Shown piece by piece: positions 1 through 7,200 of a stretch of 10,611 nt of DNA. The notes below the pieces were generated by a model, which made no database searches, was not told the origin of the DNA, and saw only the letters and a program-made list of their open reading frames with translations. Every line of letters begins with the position of its first letter. The first letter of the stretch is position 1. Source of the DNA: Chloroflexota bacterium (GTDB lineage: Bacteria; Chloroflexota; Dehalococcoidia; UBA3495); the NCBI GenBank assembly GCA_022563275.1, contig JADFNR010000118.1, positions 1 through 10,611 of the forward strand, in the 5' to 3' direction. The position numbers and the translations under genes were made by a program.

Positions 1-2183
1 TCTCCCACTCCCCTGACCCCGGTGGGGTGGTCGGGATTGGGCACCTCCACGATCTGGGTGTCGATCATGGGCAGGTCTTTGGCGATGGGCATCCGGTAGT
101 CCAGCAGACTGGAGTTCAGCATCCGGCCCTGGTCGTCGGTGACGTACTCCTCGTTCAAGGCCCAGCCGATCCCCTGGACCGCCCCTCCCTGGATCTGGCC
201 CTCCACGTAGAGGGGATGGACGGCGGTGCCGGGGTCCTGAAGGGCCGTGTACCTGATGATGTCGGTCTTGCCCGTTTCCGGGTCAACCTCCACGTCCACG
301 ATGTGCACGGCGAACCCAGGGCTCTCCCCGCCCCAGACCCCGCCGGCCCGGCCCAGCAACGGCCCTCCGGTGGTGTTCTGCCTAGCGGCTAATTCCCGCA
401 ACGTGAGGCGCAGTTCGGGGTCGGAGCGGTGGGAAAAGACGCCGTCGGCGATATCGACCTCTTCCACCGGGACATCCCAGATGAGCGCGGCCCTGGCCGC
501 CAACTGCCGCTGCAGGTCGCGGGCTGCTTCGAAGGACGCCCAGCCGGTCTTGTAGACCGCGCTGCTGCCGGCGCTGATGGCTGTGTAGCCGATGGAATCG
601 GTGTCTCCCACCGTCGGATGGACCTCTTCGGCGGTGATGCCCAACACCTCGGCGACGTGCATGGCCGCGGCGGTGCGGCTGCCCGCCAGGTCGGCTGACC
701 CCTCCACCAGGCCGACGCTTCCGTCCTGTTGCAGGCTGACCACGGCGCTGGCCGGGCCGGTGATGTTGTTGCAAACGGCGGTGGCCACTCCTCGGCCCCT
801 ATTCGGTCCGCCTAGGGGGGCGTTGTAGTGGGGATGGGCTTTGGCCGCCAGCAGCGTCTCCACGTAGCCTACCTTCTTGAAGGGGATGCCGGTAACCCGG
901 CGGGTGCCCTCTTTGGCGGCGTTCAGGAGCCGGAACTCGATGGGGTCCATGGACAACTTGGCGGCTAGTTCGTCGATCAAGGTTTCCCCAGCGAAACCGG
1001 CCGGCGGACCCAACGGGGCGCGGTAGGGAGCGACCTTGGGTTTGTTAACCACCACGTCGTAGCCCTCCGACCGGACGTTTTGGATGTCGTAGGGGGCGAA
1101 GATCGTGGTGGTGGCCAGGTTGACCAGGGCCCCGGGAAAGGCGCCCGCTTCGTAGACGAACCGGGCCTCGGCGGCGGTGATCCGGCCATCATTGGTGGCC
1201 CCGATCTTGGCCCAGATGTATCCCCCGGCGGTGGCGCCGGTGCCCTCGAAGACCTCGGAGCGGGTCATGGTGATCTTCACCGGACGGCCGGATCTCTTGG
1301 ATAGAAGGGCCGCCACCGGTTCAACGTAGATCACCAGTTTTCCGCCGAACCCGCCGCCGATCTCCATGGGTATCACTTTAACCTGAGAGATGGGAATGCC
1401 CAGCACCAGGGCCGTGAAGTCCCGGATGGCGAAATGGCCCTGGGAACTGCCCCAGATGGTCACCCGCCCGTCCCGGTCCCACCGGGCGGTGGCGCTATGG
1501 GGCTCGATATACCCCTGGTGCACCGGCCTGGTGCGGAATTCCCGTTCCACGACCACGTCGGCCTCTTTGAATCCCTGTTCCGGGTCGCCGATCTCAAAGA
1601 CGAAGTGGCTGGCGATGTTGGTCGGGGCGCTGTCATCGTCTTCGTCGCGGAGGCCTCCGGGGCGGAAGAACTCGCCCTCGGAACGGAACAGGCGGTCGTG
1701 AAGGATGGGCGAGCCGGGCTCCATGGCCTCCTTCCCGTCCAGGACCGGGGTTAGCACCTCATAGTCGACCTCGATGAGGGATAGCGCTCTTTCGGCGGTA
1801 TGCACGCTGTTCGCCGCCACTCCGGCAACGGCATGGCCCTGGTACAGGACCTTGCCGCTGGCCAGCACGTTGTTGCTCAGAAACCTGGGGTTCAGGGGCG
1901 AGCCCTCGGCCACGTCCACCGGCCGTCCAGACAGCACCGGCAGATCTGCCGCGGTTACCACCGCCTTGACGCCGGGCAATGCCAGGGCCTTGGCGGCGTC
2001 GATGGACCTGATCTTGGCGTGGGCGTGGGGGCTCCTCAGTATCTTGCCGTGAAGGAGGCGGGGCATGCTGATGTCGGCCCCGTACCGGGCCTGGCCGGTG
2101 ACCTTGTCCATGGCGTCGTGCCGGATGGGAGTGGTGCCGATGACCTTGAACCGGCTGTTGCTGACTGGCGCTTTGGCCGTCAT
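1..2183 (-). CDS. Xanthine dehydrogenase-family molybdopterin-binding (large) subunit, 3' end cut by window
   Basis: This is the catalytic large subunit of a molybdenum hydroxylase (CoxL/XdhB superfamily), which binds molybdopterin cytosine dinucleotide and hydroxylates a small carbon substrate. The frame reads without a stop from ATG at 2183 to the window edge, about 727 residues. Seen in the translation: an N-terminal hammerhead-type domain with KVTGQARYGADI (about residues 27-38), WGSSQGHFAIRD (about 243-254) with the cofactor-region Gln, GGGFGGK (about 275-281), the active-site loop APYRAPLGPPAGFAGE (about 384-399), and a terminal GVRGVG whose next codon begins GA, where the family has its catalytic Glu. 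Roughly 30-60 C-terminal residues are missing. The loop is not the AYxCSFR of form I CO dehydrogenase, so true CO dehydrogenase is unlikely and the substrate is unknown. The start is supported by a strong ribosome site 7 nt upstream. No small or FAD subunit gene is visible; they may lie past the left edge. Confidence 0.93.
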   Translation of the reverse strand, partial: MTAKAPVSNSRFKVIGTTPIRHDAMDKVTGQARYGADISMPRLLHGKILRSPHAHAKIRSIDAAKALALPGVKAVVTAADLPVLSGRPVDVAEGSPLNPRFLSNNVLASGKVLYQGHAVAGVAANSVHTAERALSLIEVDYEVLTPVLDGKEAMEPGSPILHDRLFRSEGEFFRPGGLRDEDDDSAPTNIASHFVFEIGDPEQGFKEADVVVEREFRTRPVHQGYIEPHSATARWDRDGRVTIWGSSQGHFAIRDFTALVLGIPISQVKVIPMEIGGGFGGKLVIYVEPVAALLSKRSGRPVKITMTRSEVFEGTGATAGGYIWAKIGATNDGRITAAEARFVYEAGAFPGALVNLATTTIFAPYDIQNVRSEGYDVVVNKPKVAPYRAPLGPPAGFAGETLIDELAAKLSMDPIEFRLLNAAKEGTRRVTGIPFKKVGYVETLLAAKAHPHYNAPLGGPNRGRGVATAVCNNITGPASAVVSLQQDGSVGLVEGSADLAGSRTAAAMHVAEVLGITAEEVHPTVGDTDSIGYTAISAGSSAVYKTGWASFEAARDLQRQLAARAALIWDVPVEEVDIADGVFSHRSDPELRLTLRELAARQNTTGGPLLGRAGGVWGGESPGFAVHIVDVEVDPETGKTDIIRYTALQDPGTAVHPLYVEGQIQGGAVQGIGWALNEEYVTDDQGRMLNSSLLDYRMPIAKDLPMIDTQIVEVPNPDHPTGVRGVG

Positions 2184-2190
2184 GGCGGGT

Positions 2191-2198
2191 CTCCTTCT
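2191..2198 (-). promoter_or_regulatory. Strong ribosome binding site of the molybdenum hydroxylase gene
   Basis: On the minus strand AGAAGGAG lies 7 nt before the ATG at 2183. It is the clearest Shine-Dalgarno sequence in the window and fixes the start. It sits in the 25-nt gap after the DUF4276 stop codon, so the hydroxylase has its own translation signal, although no room for a separate promoter is left in the gap. Confidence 0.75.
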
Positions 2199-2208
2199 GT
2201 CAGATAGA

Positions 2209-2901
2209 CTAGAACGGTGTTATAGACGAAGAACCCGCCTCCATAGCAACCTTCAATTCTTCTACGGCGTGACACAACCGCTGAAAGGAACGTGAGTTTG
2301 CGTAGGCTAACGACACGTCAATCATCGAGGTCATTGATGCTTGGTCGGAAGTTTCCTTGTAAGCCCTGCCTTGCGGCATTTGTCGAGTAATCCAGCCTTT
2401 AGCTCCACCAACCTCTTCAGGTTGGTCGAAATTTTCAACTACCTCGTTCAGCGAAACATTTCCACGAATAAGATTGCCCTTGATTGATTCTAAGCTGGCC
2501 AAAAACCAATTCTCATATTCGCGGACCGCGCATACGACTGCAATCGGTACCGGAGCGCCAACTACTGCGCACCTGACGCAAATCCTTTGAGCCCATTCTA
2601 CTGCACAATCGTCGTCGGAATCGGTGAGAATTAGGATTCCGCCACAACCCGGGGTACGTGATGCGTGTCCAACAAATTTTTCTATCCCGTCACGTCGATC
2701 CAGCTTAGATCTACCCCCAGCTTTTTTAGGTTTGGCAATCCCTATGTCATAGCAATTCATGCGCTCGGAGAGAATTTTTCTGAGCAGAATTGGTGTAGCC
2801 TGAACATCGCCTGGCCCTTCTACTATCGGAACAATGCAACGCAAACTAATCTGCTTCTTGTCGGATATCGGATTCAAGTCCTTCGATTCGGTGTAGTTCA
2901 C
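2209..2901 (-). CDS. DUF4276 family protein, TOPRIM-like, partner of the upstream ATPase
   Basis: The 230-residue product reads as a DUF4276 member. The family is regarded as TOPRIM-like, with possible metal-dependent nuclease activity; its precise reaction is not known to me. Seen: IVPIVEGPGD (residues 23-32) with the acidic Glu of a TOPRIM-type first strand, ILILTDSDDD (89-98) with the acidic cluster, and family-typical AVREYENWFLAS (125-136), KGW (168-170) and YKETSDQASMT (181-191). The longest start is GTG at 2901, overlapping the ATPase gene by 56 nt with no clear ribosome site. I think TTG at 2844 more likely: it lies 1 nt after the ATPase stop, has AAGAAG about 9 nt upstream, and makes the protein begin MRCIVPIVEG, as DUF4276 proteins usually do (211 residues). 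Either way it is translationally coupled to the ATPase. Base composition is lower in GC than the flanks, suggesting transfer together with its partner. Confidence 0.85.
   Translation of the reverse strand: MNYTESKDLNPISDKKQISLRCIVPIVEGPGDVQATPILLRKILSERMNCYDIGIAKPKKAGGRSKLDRRDGIEKFVGHASRTPGCGGILILTDSDDDCAVEWAQRICVRCAVVGAPVPIAVVCAVREYENWFLASLESIKGNLIRGNVSLNEVVENFDQPEEVGGAKGWITRQMPQGRAYKETSDQASMTSMIDVSLAYANSRSFQRLCHAVEELKVAMEAGSSSITPF
2210..2217 (+). repeat. Left copy of 8-bp inverted repeat at cassette edge
   Basis: TAGAACGG on the plus strand at the very end of the DUF4276 gene. Its exact reverse complement CCGTTCTA is at 4221-4228 on the other edge of the low-GC cassette. Extending outward and inward by a few bases, about 11 of 13 positions match. 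The copy includes the DUF4276 stop codon. It may be a remnant of insertion or chance. Confidence 0.3.
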
Positions 2902-4153
2902 CCGGAGAAAACAAACCTTCCAAAACTGCGGTTTTTTGATGTAAAGCTACCGGCCCAACTTGGGTGCAACCCAGCTCGGCGCCGACGCTCCTAATGCTGT
3001 CGATGGGAAGGCTATCGAGTAACTCTGGGCTATGGGTCGTGACCAGCAAGGACGCCCGATGTGAAGTTTCAACGATTAAATCCGCGATGATAGATAAGGC
3101 ACCTGGATGTATCGTTAGCTCCGGCTCTTCGATTGTGATGAATGCCGGCGTAGGGTCCTGGAACAACGCAGCCAACAAGCCAAGGGTACGCAGGGTTCCG
3201 TCAGATTCCTGTGACGCATCTAGCCAAATTCCTTTGCCCGAAGCATTACCTTCTTGGTGCTGAATGCTAATCACGAGATGCCCCCCCGCGCGAGTCACAG
3301 ATACGTCTTTTACGCCGGGCACAACTTGGCCAAGAACTTTTATGAGCTCCTCCATGTGCGGGCTCTTCTTACCCTTCATATCGGCAAGTACCGACGCCAA
3401 ATTCTCACCGTGCTCTTGCAATGGGTATTTGCTGGACAGCAATTGAGGTTCTCTTAGGGAGTCGGGGAAAATATGATAGAAGCGCATATTTTTCAGGAAG
3501 TCACTGGCTGCTCCCATAGCTCTAATCTGACTCATATGAGCCCTGAAGGATTCTTCCCCGTCGTCGGTGTCAAACAAGTTGAACATCGCCAGGAAACTTC
3601 GAAATGGGAAATCTAAATTTGTCACAGTTGAGCCGACGCTAGCATCGCTTGCAGAACTCCGGAACCTTTTGGTAATCGAATCGAAATCTTTTAAGCTCAT
3701 TCCTTTCGGTCTCTGTGATCTGGGCAGCGACAATACTCCTTTCTTTATCTCGATATAAAGATCGTTCTCATCTGACTCAGGAAAAGAAAGCCGAGCTTCT
3801 TCACGAATTACTTCATACCTTGCGTCCTTAAACAGGCGCACAACGAATTCGTAATCAACTGTCGATGTTCCGGATACCACGGATACCCCAACAGTTACAT
3901 CTGTGTGGCGTCGCCTCGACGTGGTCCGTCGAGCAACATGGTCACCTCTACGCGACGTCAGAGCAGAATCCAAACCGTTTTTAGTAGCGTCAGCTACGAA
4001 TCGCAATATATCTACGATATTGCTTTTGCCAGAGGCGTTCGGGCCGACAAGCACTGTCAGAGCATCCAAATCTAGATTCAGATTTTCGATACTCCGGAAA
4101 TTTTCAGCCCAAACTTTTGTAATTCTGGGAGACGTTAGTTCTGTCGTAACCAT
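2846..4153 (-). CDS. AAA family ATPase (AAA_21/SMC-like, COG4637-type)
   Basis: A 435-residue SMC/ABC-type predicted ATPase. Seen: the N-terminal strand pattern ITKVWAENFRSIENL (residues 11-25) typical of RecF/OLD-like ATPases, Walker A GPNASGKS (37-44), an ABC-like signature region SQESDGTLRTLGLLAAL (314-330), Walker B AFITIEEPELTIHP (337-350) with the Glu pair, and the switch His in LVTTHSPELLD (370-380). The tail GLFSPGEL (413-420) is also usual for this group. The middle section (about 60-300) has no recognised domain; DFLKNMRFYHIFPDSLREPQ (218-237) is a family-like segment. There is no TOPRIM domain in the protein itself: that function appears to sit in the overlapping DUF4276 gene, like a split OLD or an AriA/AriB pair. 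A role in anti-phage defence is inferred from this pairing and the atypical composition. The start ATG has only a weak ribosome site (TAAGA). Confidence 0.88.
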   Translation of the reverse strand: MVTTELTSPRITKVWAENFRSIENLNLDLDALTVLVGPNASGKSNIVDILRFVADATKNGLDSALTSRRGDHVARRTTSRRRHTDVTVGVSVVSGTSTVDYEFVVRLFKDARYEVIREEARLSFPESDENDLYIEIKKGVLSLPRSQRPKGMSLKDFDSITKRFRSSASDASVGSTVTNLDFPFRSFLAMFNLFDTDDGEESFRAHMSQIRAMGAASDFLKNMRFYHIFPDSLREPQLLSSKYPLQEHGENLASVLADMKGKKSPHMEELIKVLGQVVPGVKDVSVTRAGGHLVISIQHQEGNASGKGIWLDASQESDGTLRTLGLLAALFQDPTPAFITIEEPELTIHPGALSIIADLIVETSHRASLLVTTHSPELLDSLPIDSIRSVGAELGCTQVGPVALHQKTAVLEGLFSPGELHRIEGLESDIRQEAD

Positions 4154-4194
4154 ATTCTTACCAATCTATTTATAACGAACTCGTAGTATTTAAA

Positions 4195-4200
4195 ATTATA
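4195..4200 (-). promoter_or_regulatory. Possible -10 element for the ATPase-DUF4276 cassette
   Basis: The 72-nt gap between the permease stop and the ATPase start (4154-4225) is AT-rich, and on the minus strand it holds a perfect TATAAT about 42 nt before the ATPase ATG. The expected -35 position (about 4218-4223, CGGAGC) does not resemble TTGACA. The promoter call rests on the -10 match and on this being the only non-coding space before the cassette. The arms CGAA/TTCG and GTAT/ATAC around it form an imperfect inverted repeat that could be an operator. Confidence 0.3.
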
Positions 4201-4207
4201 CACTTCG

Positions 4208-4236
4208 AAAAAATTGTGCTCCGTTCTATTCGTAGC
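4208..4236 (-). terminator. Weak intrinsic-terminator-like hairpin at the end of the permease gene
   Basis: Read on the minus strand, GCTACG and CGGAGC (4236-4231 and 4223-4218) pair with one mismatch around a 7-nt loop containing the permease stop codon, and a run of six T follows 4 nt later (4213-4208). The stem is short and overlaps coding sequence, so it may terminate only weakly. It would separate the transporter transcript from the cassette. Confidence 0.3.
4221..4228 (-). repeat. Right copy of 8-bp inverted repeat at cassette edge
   Basis: CCGTTCTA on the plus strand, the exact inverted partner of 2210-2217. It covers the stop codon of the FtsX permease gene, so if it is an insertion boundary the insertion lies exactly at the end of that gene. 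Confidence 0.3.
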
Positions 4237-7200
4237 GCAGCGCCTCGGCTGGGTAGATGCGGGAGGCCTGACGCGCCGGCAGGAAGGTGGTGGCCAGGGA
4301 GAAAACGTAGGCTATCGTCACTATGATTCCTATCTGGATCCAAGGGATGGCGAACCGGACGGTTTCGACGTCCTCTTGGATCTCCTTGACGATGTTATAG
4401 GAGATCACGGTGCCCAGGCCTACTCCGATGGCCACTCCCATGATGACCACGAAGGACGACTCGGTGAGGAAACTCAATTGCACCATTATCCTGCGGTAGC
4501 CGATGGCCCGCAGCACGCCGATCTGCTGGCGGCGTTCCACCACCGCCCGCAGGCTGACCACCCCCAGAGAAGCGATGCCGACCAGCAGGCCCAGACCCAT
4601 GAAGCTGGTGAACACATAGTTGATGGCCCGGTTGGCCGCGGCGATGTTATCCACCAGTTCGGACAAAACATCGCTCTCCATGCCGTTCTCCCGGAAAGCC
4701 GCTTCCAAGTCCTTGGAGAGTATGGCGACATCGACGCCCTCGGCAGCTTTGAACCGGTAGGTCGTGGTCGGTATGCGGAATGGTATGGCTTCATCCATTC
4801 CCCGCCGGGAGGCGATCATACCCACGCCCAACTGTCCAAAAGCGTCGGTGAGCCGGTCCAACACGCCGATGACCTTCAGCGATATCACCTGGCCGGTGCG
4901 GGGCTCCCTGACCTCGATGTCGATGGCCTCCATCCCGGTGTCCTCGTAAAAAATCCCTTCGAGTTCGAACGGAATCTCGTCGTCGGAAAATCCCCGGTGG
5001 GAAGGCACAACCAGAGAATCGACCACCACCAGAGTCGAGTCCCGCCGCACGGCGTCCCAGATTTCTTCCTGGGTTTCGCCATAGTCTTTAGCGAACAATT
5101 TAAGGTTCGCCCCGGTTTCCAGCAGGTACTGGTCGTCAGCGGCCCGGACGGCGTAGAAACGCCAACGCTGTTCCTCGGCCCCCACCTGCCGCGCCTCCAC
5201 GGGGATGGTGGTGTACCCGCCGATGGACGTGATGTCTTGGTTGTTGAGGCTGGGCTTGCCGTCGATGGCCAGGCGGATGTCGTCGATTGGGGTGTTGAAA
5301 TTGACCGTGGCCTGGATGTCCCAGCCGCCGGCCACTCGTTCCGAGTCGCCCACGGCGGCGCTGAAAGCCTCGGTGAGGATGGACATCACGATCAGCGTGA
5401 AGATGACCAGTGCGAACATGGCCAGGGTGAGGCCGGTCCGGAACTTGGCGGCCATGGGATAGGCCACGGCGATGACCAGCACCGGCCGAAGTCTGCCGAA
5501 TGGGGCCGTGACGAAGGTCAGCACCTTGAGGAGCAGGTCGGCGTTGTACATCACGGTCCAGACCGCCGCAGCCACCATGGCGATGCCGGAGATGAAGAAC
5601 ATCTCGATGCCGCCTTCGATCTCGCCGAAGACGGCCCGCAGGGAGCTGAAGGGAATCACCCAGAATACCAAGGTCCCCACACCCATGAAGGTATAGGCGA
5701 TGCGGTCTCCCACATCGGGCCGGAGCCCGGTCCGGCGGGACAACGTCCTGAGGGACAGACCCAGACCGATGATGACCAGGGTAACTCCGATGCGCAGGGG
5801 GGCCGCTTCGTCGGAAGCCGTGCCCAGCCACGTCATCAACGCCCCCGACACCACGGTCAACCAGCCGTGACTCATGGGGACCCACAGCGCCTGGATCACG
5901 GCGCCTAAAAAGCCAAAGGGCGAGGTGACGGCGGCCAAGGCGGAACGGAGCAACAGGCCCATCCCGCGGCTGATGTCCAAGGTAGCCAGGGCCAACAGGC
6001 CGGTGCCGCCCAGTGAGACCGGACGGGCGAACGCACGCAGCGGGGCCAGCAAACGGTCCCGGAAAGGAGTCTGAGACTGCTGGACCGGCGGCGGCAGTCC
6101 CCTGACCGCCGCCACGATATTCAGACGGCTAACCCGGTAGGCGGAGATACCAACGGTGCCCAAGGTGATCACCATGCCCAGACAGTAGGCGACGACGAGG
6201 CTCCTTATCTCGAAGTGGGTGAACATGGTGAAGTTCTCCGGCGCGCCGGTGCCGCCGGTCTGGAAGATTCGGTTGGCCACGAAGACGATCACGGCGCTGG
6301 CGCCCAACCCCAGCGCCACCCCAACGGCGCCGGAAACCAGAGAGTAGGCCGTTCCCTCAAAGATGAACATCTGGACCAGGTGCGCCCGTTTTGCCCCCAC
6401 GGCCCGGGCCATGCCCATCTCCGAGCGCCGGGCCGCCGCCAGCATCACGAAGATGAGGAAGATCAGCAGCACGCCGACCATGATGGAGAACAGGCCCATG
6501 ACGATGAAGATGCTGGTCACGCCGGAGCCGGCCTGGTCGGCCGCGTCCAGGACCCGTTTCTTGACGTCCAGAACCCGGAATTCGGCCAGCCCGGCGAACA
6601 GGGTGCTGGCCTGACGTTCCACATCGGCCAGTCCGGCCCGGCTCACGCCGTTCAACACCACTTCTTGGACGTCTTCATCGGCCAGAACTCCGATGAAATC
6701 GTCGGTCATCCCGACCTCTCTCAGTCCCTGAGCAAGCACGCCCAGGTCGCGGGCCAATTTCTCGCCCAATGAGGGTCTCAAAAGGTCCAGTTGCTCCAGT
6801 ACTTCTTGCCGGTTGAGCATGGACTGAAGCTGTCCGGCGATGGCCCGGTCGGTGAATAGGACCCTCAGGGCGCCGGTGACCTCGTCGCTCAACTCGGCGC
6901 CCGCGAAAACCCCACCCAGGTTGGAAACAGCGATGGAGTTGATCAGGCCTTCCCGTCCGAACATCTCTTGGGCCCGGTCCAATCGGATCAGCAACGTCGG
7001 TCCCCGTCCCGCCAGTCCGCCGCCGTCCACCACCCCCTGGACCCGGAACGTCACGTCGGAGCCGGCCACAAAGGTCACCAACTCGTCTCCGGTCACAGCG
7101 TCTAGTTCATCGGCCGCATCTTCGTTGATGAGGGCGTCGTTGGGCCCCAGGGTCTCCAGACGGACCTCCCGGCCATCGGTCAGATAAAAGCGGCCGAAAC

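Larger units (their letters stand above)
2209..4225 (-). other. Low-GC two-gene cassette, probable horizontally acquired defence module
   Basis: The stretch from the DUF4276 stop to just past the ATPase promoter region differs sharply in composition from both sides. Lines I counted: 2701-2760 is 25/60 GC and 3601-3660 is 28/60, whereas 6001-6060 is 45/60 and 10081-10140 is 44/60. The change occurs within about 30 nt at each end, right at the stop codon of the permease gene and just before the start of the hydroxylase gene, so no flanking gene is broken. No transposase, integrase or target duplication is visible. That it is a transferred unit is inference; composition and gene content are direct observations. 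Confidence 0.55.

Noticed and set aside
382..1192. Short minus- and plus-strand frames inside the hydroxylase gene
   Set aside because: They are out of frame with the continuous molybdopterin-binding subunit, which explains the whole region.
4214..5908. A 564-residue open frame on the plus strand
   Set aside because: It lies opposite the FtsX permease gene and is rich in Gly, Asp, His and Gln with no domain or membrane pattern; it is a high-GC shadow of the real minus-strand gene.
6215..6772. A 185-residue plus-strand frame
   Set aside because: Also antisense to the permease, low-complexity and His/Gln/Asp-rich, without recognisable motifs.
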